Of a stretch of 42,719 nt of DNA, positions 7,005-15,132 are shown piece after piece. This DNA comes from Micromonospora globbae (GTDB lineage: Bacteria > Actinomycetota > Actinomycetes > Mycobacteriales > Micromonosporaceae). The notes beneath the pieces are model-generated. The model was not told the DNA's origin and made no database searches. It was given only the letters and a program-made list of their open reading frames with translations. Numbering within the stretch: the stretch's first letter is position 1; the number at the start of each line of letters is the position of its first letter. The stretch lies in assembly GCF_003610785.1 (NCBI RefSeq), contig NZ_RAQQ01000034.1, positions 1 to 42,719 on the forward strand, read 5' to 3'. The translations under genes were made by a program, and so were the position numbers.

Positions 7005-7070
7005 AGACTACGCGCAGCCCACGAGCCGCGGCTGCGGGCTCCACGCGCACCAGCCCGCTAGGGTTTCCCC

Positions 7071-8486
7071 GTGCCAGCCGAACCCGTCGCACCACCCGCC
7101 GTCACCGACGACGATCCCGGTGGCCGTACGGTCCGCCGTCTCGTCACGGTGGTGGCGCTGGCCGCGGTGCTCCCGGCGCTCTACCTGCCCGGGCGGGTGC
7201 ACGACTTCTTCGACCTGAAGATCTACATGCGGGCCATGCGGTGGTGGGCCGACGGGAACCCGCTGTACGACTACGTCCAGCCCGACCGGGTCCAGGGCGA
7301 GCTGTATTTCACGTACCCCCCGTTCAGCGGCCTGCTGCTGCGGCCGTTCGCCCTGATTCCCCTCGGCGCCACCGTGACGGTCTTCACGGTCCTCACCGGC
7401 GTGGCCGTGGTGGTGACCACCTGGTGGCTGGTCCGCCCGCTGGCCGACCGGCACGGGCTGCCGCGCGTGTTCACGGTGACCGTGGCGGTGCTGCTGGTGC
7501 TCGCCGTGGAGAGCACGCGGGAGACCATCACGTTCGGCCAGATCAACATGTTCCTCGTCGTGCTGATCCTCGCCGACCTGCTGTTCGCGGTGCCGGGGTC
7601 GCGGCGGTGGGCCGGGGTGGGCGTGGGGCTGGCGACCGCGCTGAAGCTCTTTCCCGGCATCTTCATCGTCTACCTGCTGGCGAGCCGACGCTGGTGGGCG
7701 GCGGCGGTGGCCAGCGCGACGGCCGCGGCGGCCACGCTGCTCGCCGCGGCGGTGGCTCCGGGGGACTCGTGGCGCTTCTGGACCCATGAGCTCTGGGCCA
7801 CCGACCGGGTGGGGCGCACCGACTACACCGGCAACCAGTCGTTGTTCGGGCTGCTCAGCCGCATCACCGCCCCGGAGAAGCCGGACCGGCTGCTCTGGCT
7901 GGCGCTCGTCGCGGTGGTGGCGGCGTACGGGCTGTGGCGGGCCGCGGTGGCGGCGCGTGCGGGGGACCACCTCGCCGGTCTCACCCTCACCGGGCTGGTC
8001 GGCGGCCTGGTCAGCCCGATCACCTGGACCCACCACCTGTACTGGTTCATCCCCGCCGTGGTGGTGCTGGCCGACGCCGCCCTGGGCGCCCGCCGCCCGG
8101 CCGTGGCCGTCCCGCCCGCCACGGGGACGTCCGCCGGGGCGACGCCCGCCGGGGTGGCGTCCGCCGGGGTGGCCGGACCGGGCAGCCCGGCCGGCGACGA
8201 CGGTACGTCCACCCTCGACAGCGTGGCGCGGCGGCGCTGGTTCGCGGTGCTGGCGGTCGCCACGACCGCCGTGATCATCTACGGGGTGGTCACGTTCCAC
8301 GACTGGGGCGTCGCGCCGGTCCGGACGCAGACGCCCGACCAGTTCCTGGTCCGCAACACGTACGTCCTGCTCAGCCTGCTGCTGCTGGCCGCCCTGCCGG
8401 TCCGGCGCCCGGCGAGGCCGGCCCCGACGACCCGGCCGACCGCCCCGCGCGAGAAATTGCACCAAATGGACAGAGGCCCCGAGTAG
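7071..8486 (+). CDS. GT87 family polyprenyl-phosphate-dependent mannosyltransferase-like membrane protein
   Basis: The 471-residue protein has about ten to twelve membrane segments and the GT87 (DUF2029) hallmark DFFDLKIYMRAMRWWADGNP in the first outer loop, including the conserved acidic residues. Later segments carry LKLFPGIF and SPITWTHHLYW, also typical of the family. Relatives such as mycobacterial PimE and alpha-1,2-mannosyltransferases use polyprenyl-phospho-mannose at the outer membrane face to extend glycolipids. The exact acceptor is unknown. The start is GTG 7071. A Pro/Ala/Gly-rich cytoplasmic or outer loop occupies about residues 345-380. A perfect terminator follows. Confidence 0.88.
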   Translation: MPAEPVAPPAVTDDDPGGRTVRRLVTVVALAAVLPALYLPGRVHDFFDLKIYMRAMRWWADGNPLYDYVQPDRVQGELYFTYPPFSGLLLRPFALIPLGATVTVFTVLTGVAVVVTTWWLVRPLADRHGLPRVFTVTVAVLLVLAVESTRETITFGQINMFLVVLILADLLFAVPGSRRWAGVGVGLATALKLFPGIFIVYLLASRRWWAAAVASATAAAATLLAAAVAPGDSWRFWTHELWATDRVGRTDYTGNQSLFGLLSRITAPEKPDRLLWLALVAVVAAYGLWRAAVAARAGDHLAGLTLTGLVGGLVSPITWTHHLYWFIPAVVVLADAALGARRPAVAVPPATGTSAGATPAGVASAGVAGPGSPAGDDGTSTLDSVARRRWFAVLAVATTAVIIYGVVTFHDWGVAPVRTQTPDQFLVRNTYVLLSLLLLAALPVRRPARPAPTTRPTAPREKLHQMDRGPE

Positions 8487-8557
8487 CGACCATCACCGCT
8501 AATCTGACCTCACCTACCTCACGGGCATCTCGGGTAGCGGCACCGATCCCCCGGTGA

Positions 8558-8594
8558 GAGTGGCCCTCCGCGTCGGCAGCGCGGAGGGCCACTC
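8558..8594. terminator. Perfect 15-bp hairpin after the GT87 gene
   Basis: GAGTGGCCCTCCGCG and its exact complement flank a 7-base loop, 72 bases past the stop codon. There is no T-tract, as is common in actinomycetes. The rest of the 297-base gap holds copy 2 of the palindrome family. Confidence 0.75.
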
Positions 8595-8669
8595 GCCGCA
8601 AGGCCCCCGCCCCCTCTCCCCGCCCCCGGCCCATCCCCGACCCGGCGCGCCCCCCGCGCGCGCCTCCGT

Positions 8670-8734
8670 CCGGTGATCATGAGGTTGACGGGGACGAACT
8701 AGGCAATTCGCCCCGTCAACCTCATGATCACCGG
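8670..8734. repeat. Intergenic palindrome, GATCATGA family, copy 2
   Basis: Perfect 24-base arms beginning CCGGTGATCATGAGGTTG surround a 17-base spacer. It lies between two convergent genes (GT87 gene and the 8784 gene). The arm shares its first 17 bases with copy 1 apart from A/G changes, and total length is the same (65 bases). Confidence 0.88.
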
Positions 8735-8783
8735 ATGACACCGGCGGAGCGCCGGCGGGCGCCGGCGGGGTGCCGGCGGGGGG

Positions 8784-9887
8784 TCACCGGTCGGGGTTCG
8801 GGTTGGCAGCGCGTCGCTGTAACGGGCGGCCGCGACCGTCCACGGGGACCGGTCGCGCCGTGCGCTCCGGCTCGACGGCCGGCCAGGCCAGGGTGAGCGT
8901 CACCGGCGGCCGGGACGCCCGCTGACCGCTCGGCCGGCGCTCCGCGTCCGCGCCTCCCGCCGATCGGACGGACGCGGGAACCGGGTCGAAGTCCACACTC
9001 TCCGCGTCGACGACATCGGCGAGGCTCGCCGGCCGGCGGGCGGGCACCGCCGGGATGGCCGACGGCGCGGCTGGGGAGCCCACCGCGGCGAGCTGCCGCT
9101 GGGCCACCACCAGCCGGTCCCCGGCCACCGCGGGTCGGGCGCCCAGGCCGCTCAGCGACGTCACCCCAAGGCGTCCGGCGAGCACCGGCACCTGATCCGG
9201 CTCCACCACGAAGACCACCTCCCGGGGCCGCACCGGGCGGAACAGCAGCAGCACGGCGAACGTCACGAGCAGCACGCCGCCCGCGAGCAGACCCCAGGTG
9301 GCGGCCGCCGTCCAGCCCACCCGCAGCTCGGCCCGCAGGTCCAGGGTCAGGTCCGCCCGGGCGTCCGGGCGCATCACGACGAGACTCAGCGAGCGCCCGG
9401 CCAGGTCGCCGGGCGTCCACTCCAGCGCGCCGATCCCGTCGCGTACCCAGATCGACGCACCGACGGGGTTCGGCGCGACGGTCGGCCGCGCGGCCGTCGG
9501 CGCGGCCCCCGCCGCGTCCAGCCACACCGGCAGCGGCCCGCGGGCCGGCGCCACCCGCCGTACCGTCGCGTGCGGCACGGCCTCCAACCAGCGGCGCACC
9601 TCCTCGGTCGGCGCCAGGCCGAGGAACGCGGGGCCGTCGGGGGTCCGGGCCTCGATCCGCAGCCCCGCCTGCCCGACCCGGGCGAACGGCACGTCCCTGC
9701 GCAGCAGCCGGTCGACGTCCGCGACGACCACCGCGTGACCGGCGGTCTGCACCGTCTCGAACCGCGCGGTGAACGCGCCGCTCGGGTCGGCGTGCCGGGT
9801 GACCAGCCAGAGCCCCCCGCCGGCGAGCAGCGCCGGCAGGCCGACGACCAGCAGCAGCAATCCGGCGAACGCGCGTACGAACCGCAT
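8784..9887 (-). CDS. Unknown membrane protein with large extracytoplasmic domain
   Basis: The 367-residue product has a membrane segment at about 5-30, an outside domain of about 160 residues, a second membrane segment at about 195-218 (ending LLLFRPVRPREVV), and a cytoplasmic Pro/Ala/Arg-rich tail. Position 100-125 carries aromatic and charged residues but no catalytic motif I know. ATG 9887 follows GGAGGGGGACGG, a good ribosome site. It is a single-gene unit converging on the GT87 gene. I do not recognise a function. Confidence 0.8.
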   Translation of the reverse strand: MRFVRAFAGLLLLVVGLPALLAGGGLWLVTRHADPSGAFTARFETVQTAGHAVVVADVDRLLRRDVPFARVGQAGLRIEARTPDGPAFLGLAPTEEVRRWLEAVPHATVRRVAPARGPLPVWLDAAGAAPTAARPTVAPNPVGASIWVRDGIGALEWTPGDLAGRSLSLVVMRPDARADLTLDLRAELRVGWTAAATWGLLAGGVLLVTFAVLLLFRPVRPREVVFVVEPDQVPVLAGRLGVTSLSGLGARPAVAGDRLVVAQRQLAAVGSPAAPSAIPAVPARRPASLADVVDAESVDFDPVPASVRSAGGADAERRPSGQRASRPPVTLTLAWPAVEPERTARPVPVDGRGRPLQRRAANPNPDR

Positions 9888-9984
9888 CCGTCCCGTCCCC
9901 CTCCGTAGCCAGATACCCGGCCGACCTTACCGACGCCGACCCGTCGATCAGGGGATATCCACGGCACGCGGTCAGGGGAAAAGC

Positions 9985-10016
9985 GCGGGGCCCGCCGGCG
10001 GACCGGCGGGCCCCGC
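9985..10016 (-). terminator. Terminator of the copCD-ycnI operon
   Basis: GCGGGGCCCGCCGG and its exact complement flank a CGGA tetraloop, 14 bases beyond the ycnI stop codon. Confidence 0.8.
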
Positions 10017-10029
10017 ACAGGCGTACCCG

Positions 10030-10767
10030 TCAGGCCTTCGCGGCCGGCTCCCGGCGGGTGCGGGAGTACGCGAGCCCGCCGAGCACCAGACCGCCGAGCC
10101 CGGCCACCAGCCCGGCGATGCCGAGCCCGGTGGCGAGGCCGTTGCCCTCGGCCTCGTCGTCGTCATCGTCGGCGGGCGCGGCGTCGGCGGCGACCGGAGC
10201 GGCCGAGGCCGACGGCGACGCCGCCGTCAGGGTGAGCACCGGCGCGGGGTTCTCGGGCTCCTCCCCGCCCGGCGTCGGCTCCTCGATCCACCGCGACACG
10301 TTGCCGTCCGAGTAGGTCTGGAGCGTCTTGAAGACCATCCGGTCGACCTGCGGCAGCGGCCCGAGGGAGACCGGGAACTCCTGGAACTGCCCGGGCTTGA
10401 TCCCCGCGTCGCCGCTCGCCGTCCACGTCAGCTTCGACACCGCCTCGGTGATCTGGCTGCCGTGCACCTCGATCGGCGGGTCCACCTTCCGCTTCTCCAC
10501 GGCCACCGTCCAGCCCGGCACCGGCATGGTGGAGACGGACCCGACCGGCGCGTTCTCCGGCAGCACCACCTCCAGCTTCGTGGTGGACGCGGTGTCGCTC
10601 TCGTTCGGCACGCGGAACGCGATCCGGCTGTAGCCGCCCTGCGTCGCGTCCTTCGGGTTCACGGTCACGTGGGCCGACGCGGGCGCCGCGAAGCCGAGGA
10701 CGGCGGTGGCGACGGCACCGACGGCCAGGGCGGAGGCGCCCGCCAGCGAGCGGCGGATACGGGTCAT
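10030..10767 (-). CDS. YcnI-like copper-binding membrane-anchored protein (DUF1775)
   Basis: The 245-residue product has a signal peptide ending ASA, so the mature protein would begin with His33 (HVTVNP). In YcnI proteins this N-terminal His, with a Trp such as the one in PGWTVAV, binds copper. A DUF1775 beta domain (33-about 155) with the GYSRIAFRVPNES motif follows, then a Pro/Ala linker and one C-terminal membrane segment (about 212-232) with a basic tail. It is exported and anchored. It lies 17 bases after copCD in the same operon, the common YcnI-CopC/CopD pairing, so it should act in copper acquisition or transfer outside the membrane. Confidence 0.92.
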   Translation of the reverse strand: MTRIRRSLAGASALAVGAVATAVLGFAAPASAHVTVNPKDATQGGYSRIAFRVPNESDTASTTKLEVVLPENAPVGSVSTMPVPGWTVAVEKRKVDPPIEVHGSQITEAVSKLTWTASGDAGIKPGQFQEFPVSLGPLPQVDRMVFKTLQTYSDGNVSRWIEEPTPGGEEPENPAPVLTLTAASPSASAAPVAADAAPADDDDDEAEGNGLATGLGIAGLVAGLGGLVLGGLAYSRTRREPAAKA

Positions 10768-10784
10768 GGATTCGGGACCTCTCT

Positions 10785-12446
10785 CTAACGGATCGGCACG
10801 GTGGCGGTCACCGTGGCCTGGTCGATGTCGGACGTACGGGCGGTGACCTTCAGCTGCCAGTCCCCGGACGCGGGCAGGTTCACCTCACCCGTGGCGTGGT
10901 TGTCGGTCAGCGGCAGCAGCGGAATCTCGATCGGCTCGATACCGGCCGACGGCAGCGCCGCCGTGGCCTTCCACTCCACGACCGGCTGCGGCCGGTTGTC
11001 CTTGGTGTACGCGTACAGGTGCAGCGAGTTGTTGCCCCGCTCGGCCGGGTCGAGCTCGACCTGCACGGAGAGGAGCGAGCTGGTGAGGGTGGTGCTGAAG
11101 TAGCCGGGAACGGAGTCGGCCACCTCGCTGGCGGTGCGGGCCGGTGGGGTCTGCACCAGGGTCGCGGAGACGCCGAGCACCACGGCGATGATCGCCAGCT
11201 CCGCGACGATCGCCCGGCGGATCCGGCTCGGCCGCGGCTCGGCGACCCGCCGGCGCACGAGCTGCCGGGAGTACGCGGCGACGCCGAGCACGAGCCCGAA
11301 CAGCCCGATCTTGGCGAGCAGCAGCCGGCCGTAGGTGGTGTCGACGAGAGCGCCGGGTGTGCCCATCTCGATGAGTCCCTGCACCACCCCGGCGAGCAGC
11401 AGCGCGGAGACCGCCAGCGCGGCCCAGCGGGACCAGATCGGCATGATGGCGCCCAGTTCCCGCTCGTCGGCGCGGGGCAGCAGGAACGCGGCGAGCATCA
11501 GCAGGCCGCCCAGCCAGACGGCCATGCTGCCCAGGTGCACGGTGTCGACGACCACGGAGACGGCCGGGGCCGGCGAGGCCGCCGGGTGCCCGGCGAGTGG
11601 CCACGTCACGAGCGCGGCCACGCCGAGCACCGTGAGGATGATCGCGTCGGTCCGGCCGACCGGCCCGGCGAACAGCGGGCGGAGCAGGAAGGCGGCCGCC
11701 GCCAGCAGGCCGAGCCGGACCAGGTGCGCGGCCCCGAACGTGCTGCCCAGGACGCTGCTCAGCCCCTCACCGGACACGTCGAACAACCCGCCGCCGCCGG
11801 TGTAGGGCACCTGCAACCACAGGTCGGCGAGGGTCGCGACGGCGACCAGGCCGAGGCCCGTCCACGCCAACCGGGCCGGGCCGCGCCGGTCCAGCCGCCG
11901 GGGCCAGAGCGCCGCGAGCACCAGGGCCGGCCCGACCAGCAGCGCGAGGCCGGCGTACCCGAGGTACTTGGCGACCTTCACGGCGTTGTCGACGACCGGG
12001 TTGGCGCGTCCGGTGTCGCCGCTGTCCGTGGGAGGCGCCGACGGGGCGCCGACGGAGTAGGTGAACGCGCCGGACACCGGGTGGCTGTCGGCCGAGATCA
12101 CCCGGTAGCTGACGAGGTACGTCCCCTGGCCCCCGGCCGGGTCCACCGGGATCCGCACGATCGTGCCGTCGAAGGTCGGCTCACCGCGGTCCGCGCGGGA
12201 GCCGTCCGGGGCGATGACGCGGACCTTGTCGGGCACCTTGCGGACCGACTCGCTGAAGGTCAGCACCACCTCCTCCGGTCCGCTCGGCACCACGGCCGAG
12301 GCGGCCGGGCTGGAGCTGACCAGCACGGCGTGCGCGCTCGCGGGAGCGGCCGGTGCGATCAGGAGGGCGACGGCGGTGACCAGCAGGCCGGCGGTGGCGC
12401 AGAGCCGGGCGAACCAGCGACGAGGGGCGGCAGTCATGCGGATCAT
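10785..12446 (-). CDS. CopC-CopD fusion, copper-handling membrane protein
   Basis: The product is about 553 residues. The signal peptide ends APASA, leaving mature N-terminal His39 (HAVLVSSSPAA), the copper ligand of CopC. The CopC domain (39-about 135; VVLTFSESV, HPVSGAFTYSVG) leads into a CopD part of eight or so membrane helices (about 165-450). A C-terminal outside beta domain (about 455-550) resembles the FixH/YtkA-like region often found there. CopC binds copper outside and CopD passes it across the membrane. Two close ATG codons (12446 and 12437) are both plausible; neither has a strong ribosome site. The frame is open much further upstream, but that part overlaps the anti-sigma gene and is a shadow. 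Confidence 0.92.
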   Translation of the reverse strand: MIRMTAAPRRWFARLCATAGLLVTAVALLIAPAAPASAHAVLVSSSPAASAVVPSGPEEVVLTFSESVRKVPDKVRVIAPDGSRADRGEPTFDGTIVRIPVDPAGGQGTYLVSYRVISADSHPVSGAFTYSVGAPSAPPTDSGDTGRANPVVDNAVKVAKYLGYAGLALLVGPALVLAALWPRRLDRRGPARLAWTGLGLVAVATLADLWLQVPYTGGGGLFDVSGEGLSSVLGSTFGAAHLVRLGLLAAAAFLLRPLFAGPVGRTDAIILTVLGVAALVTWPLAGHPAASPAPAVSVVVDTVHLGSMAVWLGGLLMLAAFLLPRADERELGAIMPIWSRWAALAVSALLLAGVVQGLIEMGTPGALVDTTYGRLLLAKIGLFGLVLGVAAYSRQLVRRRVAEPRPSRIRRAIVAELAIIAVVLGVSATLVQTPPARTASEVADSVPGYFSTTLTSSLLSVQVELDPAERGNNSLHLYAYTKDNRPQPVVEWKATAALPSAGIEPIEIPLLPLTDNHATGEVNLPASGDWQLKVTARTSDIDQATVTATVPIR

Positions 12447-12529
12447 GCTCGCCGACCCGAGCGCCCGGCGGCCACCCCGCGGCGGCAGCCCTTCCGTGTC
12501 GGCGCCCACCCGCGCCGCGTCGCCGTGAC

Positions 12530-13174
12530 TCATCCGCGCCCCGGCGCCAGCGCCCGCGCCGCCGGCCGGTCGGCGTCCCCGTCGACCCGGCCCAGCGCCC
12601 ACAGCAGCCCCGCCTGCACGACGGCGGCCAGGTGACCGACCTCGTGCACCAGCGCGGTCGTCGAGTTCGCGATGTCCACCACGCTCGTACCGGCCAGGCA
12701 CACCGCGAGCACGAGCGCGACCGGCACGAACGCGCGGGCCCGTTCCGGCCGCCAGGCGGCCAGCACGAAACCGACCGCCAGCGCCACGTCGAACGAGGCC
12801 ATCTCCCGGCTGGTGTGCGGGTCGACGCTCACCCCCGTGCCGGCGAGCAGGATCGGCAGGGCGATGGCGAGCTGCGCCACGGCGGCCACCGCCACCGCGA
12901 CCCGCAGCACCTGCCGCCGGCCGCGCCGCGCCGCTGCCCGGGCCTGCTCGGCGGCCCGCTCCTCGGCGGCCACGGCCGCCAGGACCGGGGCGGTCAGGTC
13001 CGGCACCTCCACCGCCTGGAGCCGGACCAGGCGGGTCACCTCCTCGGCGCGGGCCGACCAGGCCCGACACCCCGGGCAACCCAGCAGGTGCGCCTCCAGC
13101 ACCACCGGCGCCGCCTGCGGATCCTCCCCGTCGAGCCGTGCCGACAGCGCCGCGCGTACGTCGTCGCATGTCAT
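12530..13174 (-). CDS. zf-HC2 anti-sigma factor-like membrane protein
   Basis: The 214-residue product begins MTCDDVRAALSARLDGED and has a zinc-finger helix with EAHLLGCPGC (HxxxCxxC), the zf-HC2 anti-sigma domain, in residues 1-45. A helical linker and four or so membrane segments (about 92-205) follow. Such proteins hold an ECF sigma factor at the membrane until a signal releases it; the Cys/His zinc site is often redox sensitive. Its likely partner is the divergent ECF sigma gene 107 bases away. ATG 13174 sits just where an ECF-type promoter would start transcription, implying a leaderless mRNA. copCD follows after 83 bases. Confidence 0.85.
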   Translation of the reverse strand: MTCDDVRAALSARLDGEDPQAAPVVLEAHLLGCPGCRAWSARAEEVTRLVRLQAVEVPDLTAPVLAAVAAEERAAEQARAAARRGRRQVLRVAVAVAAVAQLAIALPILLAGTGVSVDPHTSREMASFDVALAVGFVLAAWRPERARAFVPVALVLAVCLAGTSVVDIANSTTALVHEVGHLAAVVQAGLLWALGRVDGDADRPAARALAPGRG

Positions 13175-13181
13175 GACGGGG

Positions 13182-13210
13182 TAGTCGGGCGGGAGGCGCG
13201 GAAAGTTCCC
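13182..13210 (-). promoter_or_regulatory. ECF-type promoter before the anti-sigma/copCD/ycnI operon
   Basis: On the minus strand GGGAAC (13210-13205) and CGACTA (13187-13182) are separated by 17 bases, matching the GGAAC / CGT(A)C form of ECF promoters. The expected transcription start falls at or one base before the ATG at 13174, so the message would be leaderless. That fits the lack of a ribosome site. The adjacent sigma factor is the obvious candidate to use it. Confidence 0.5.
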
Positions 13211-13281
13211 ACCGTGGTGCGGACCATGGACAGGTCCAACGACCCTCGCGGCCCGCCGCACGCCGCGTACGCTGGTGTGTC

Positions 13282-13866
13282 GTGATCCCCGCCCCGCGCG
13301 ACGCCACCACCGGCCGGCCCGAGAGGGCCGGGGCTGGCCGGGATCCGGCCACCGAGTGGGCGCTGGCGGCGCGCGGCGGCGACCCCGCTGCCCAGGCCGC
13401 GTTCGTGCGGCTCACGCAGGTGGAGGTGTGGCGCTTCACCGCGGCGTTGGTGGATCCGGACACCGCCGACGACCTGACCCAGGAGACCTACCTGCGGGCG
13501 TTCCGGGCGCTGCCGACCTTCGAGGGCCGATCCAGCGCGCGCACCTGGCTGCTCGGGATCGCCCGCCGGACCTGCGCCGACCACCTGCGCACGGTGGTGC
13601 GCCGCCGGCGGCTCGACGCCCGCCTGGCCGTGAACGCGCACACCGACCGGCCGCACCCCGACCCCGCCGGGCAGCTCGGCGCGGCCGACCTGGTACGCCG
13701 GCTCCCCGCCGAACGCCGCGGCGCGTTCGTGCTCACCCAGCTGCTCGGCCTCTCCTACGCGGAGGCGGCCGCCGTGGAGGGGGTGCCCGTGGGCACCATC
13801 CGCTCCCGGGTGGCGCGGGCGCGCGACGAGTTGATCGAGGCGGTCGGAGACGCCCTCGCCGGGTGA
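13282..13866 (+). CDS. ECF RNA polymerase sigma factor, SigC-like
   Basis: The 194-residue product has sigma region 2 (DPDTADDLTQETYLRAFRAL, then SSARTWLLGIARRTCADHLR) and region 4 (LTQLLGLSYAEAAAVEGVPV followed by GTIRSRVARARDEL). These blocks are strikingly close to those I recall for Mycobacterium tuberculosis SigC, including VWRF, the SSARTWLL run and LTQLLGLSYA. Start GTG 13282. It heads an operon with mauE/doxX-, dsbA-like and unknown membrane genes, and is divergent from a zf-HC2 anti-sigma/copCD/ycnI operon. That context suggests control of copper and extracytoplasmic redox genes. The SigC orthology is inference from remembered sequence. Confidence 0.92.
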   Translation: MIPAPRDATTGRPERAGAGRDPATEWALAARGGDPAAQAAFVRLTQVEVWRFTAALVDPDTADDLTQETYLRAFRALPTFEGRSSARTWLLGIARRTCADHLRTVVRRRRLDARLAVNAHTDRPHPDPAGQLGAADLVRRLPAERRGAFVLTQLLGLSYAEAAAVEGVPVGTIRSRVARARDELIEAVGDALAG

Positions 13867-13898
13867 CGGCGGAACTTCCGGCGGAGGCGGAACGACTA

Positions 13899-14423
13899 AT
13901 GACCGTGACAGCACCGAGCATCCGGGGCCTGCGCTGGCCCGCCGTCCGGCCGTGGCTCGGCACGGCTGCCCGGCTCGGCCTGGCCGCCGTCTGGCTGCTG
14001 GCCGGCGCGTCGAAGGTCGACGACCTGGCCGCCTCCGGCCGGGCGGTGAACGCCTACCAGATCCTCCCGTACGACGTGTCGACGGTGGTCGGCGCGGCGC
14101 TGCCGTTCGTCGAGCTGGCGCTGGGCGTCCTGCTGCTGCTCGGCCTCGCGACGCGGCTGACGGCGGCCGTCTCGGCGGCCCTGCTGGTGGTCTTCATCGC
14201 GGGGATCGCCTCCGCGTGGGCGCGCGGGCTCTCGATCGACTGCGGTTGCTTCGGCAGCGGTGGCCAGCTCGCCGAGGGGCAGGCTCCCAGCTACCTCCCG
14301 GAGATCCTCCGGGACCTGGGGTTCCTGGTGCTGGCGGGATTCCTGCTGATCTGGCCGCGTACGCCCGTCTCGGTGGACGGCTGGCTGACGGGCGAACCCG
14401 TCGTGGAGGACGAGGATGAGTAG
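13899..14423 (+). CDS. MauE/DoxX-family membrane protein
   Basis: The 174-residue protein has four membrane helices. It shows the GASKVDD motif after helix 1 and the pair Cys115/Cys117 in DCGCFG between helices 3 and 4, typical of MauE-like DoxX proteins. Relatives in actinomycetes accompany thiol-disulfide proteins and are thought to pass electrons to or from them. ATG 13899 has GGAGG about 11 bases upstream. Its last 8 bases overlap the DsbA-like gene, so the two are translationally coupled. Confidence 0.88.
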   Translation: MTVTAPSIRGLRWPAVRPWLGTAARLGLAAVWLLAGASKVDDLAASGRAVNAYQILPYDVSTVVGAALPFVELALGVLLLLGLATRLTAAVSAALLVVFIAGIASAWARGLSIDCGCFGSGGQLAEGQAPSYLPEILRDLGFLVLAGFLLIWPRTPVSVDGWLTGEPVVEDEDE

Positions 14424-15132
14424 TCGCAAGGGGCAGAAGGGCGCGGCCCGGGTCGTCCGGCAGCAGCTGGCGCGGGAACGGCGGCGCCGGCGCACGCTGT
14501 GGGTGTCGGCGGCCGCGGTGGCCGTGCTGGTCATCGCCGGCCTGATCGGCTGGGGTGTGTGGTCCAGCCAGAAGTCGGACGAGTTCACCGCGCCGAAGAA
14601 CGCCGCCGAGGGAGGCGCCGGTGTGGTGGTCGGCTCCGGCCCGGTGACCGTCGACATCTACGAGGACTTCCTCTGCCCGGTGTGCAAGCAGTTCCAGGAC
14701 ACCAGCGGCGCCACCGTCGACCAGCTGATCAGCGAGGGGAAGATCCGGGTCGTCTACCACCCGGTGGCCTACCTGAACCGCTTCTCCACCACCGAGTACT
14801 CCACCCGGTCGTCCGCCGCCTCCGGCTGCGCCGCCGACCAGGGCAGGTTCGCCGAGTACGCCAAGGCGCTCTACGACCGGCAGCCGCCGGAGGGCAGCGC
14901 GGGGCTCACCGACGACGAACTGATCGACATCGGCGCCGGCGTCGGGCTGGACCGGGACGCGTTCGGCTCCTGCGTCCGCGACGGCACCTTCAAGCCGTGG
15001 ACCGAGCACGTGACCGACACCGCCAGCCGCAACAACATCACCGGCACGCCCACCGTGGTCGTCGACGGCCAGCAACTGGCCGACCGCAGCCCCGAGGGCA
15101 TCCGGGCGGCGGTGGAGGCGGCCGGCAAGTGA
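14416..15132 (+). CDS. DsbA-family thioredoxin-fold membrane-anchored protein
   Basis: The 238-residue product has a basic N-terminus, one membrane anchor (about 28-50) and an outside DsbA-like domain. The redox centre is CPVC (Cys87/Cys90) in EDFLCPVCKQF. The cis-proline loop is GTPTVVVDG near the C-terminus. Two further Cys residues in the helical insertion (SGCAADQ and GSCVRDG) may form a structural disulfide. It should catalyse disulfide exchange outside the membrane, with the overlapping MauE-like gene as probable redox partner. The stop overlaps the next start as GTGA. Confidence 0.93.
   Translation: MSSRKGQKGAARVVRQQLARERRRRRTLWVSAAAVAVLVIAGLIGWGVWSSQKSDEFTAPKNAAEGGAGVVVGSGPVTVDIYEDFLCPVCKQFQDTSGATVDQLISEGKIRVVYHPVAYLNRFSTTEYSTRSSAASGCAADQGRFAEYAKALYDRQPPEGSAGLTDDELIDIGAGVGLDRDAFGSCVRDGTFKPWTEHVTDTASRNNITGTPTVVVDGQQLADRSPEGIRAAVEAAGK

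Noticed and set aside
12447..13463. A 300-residue N-terminal extension in frame with copCD
   Set aside because: It covers the anti-sigma gene in another frame, is Gly/Arg-rich, and would put the CopC signal peptide in the middle of the protein.
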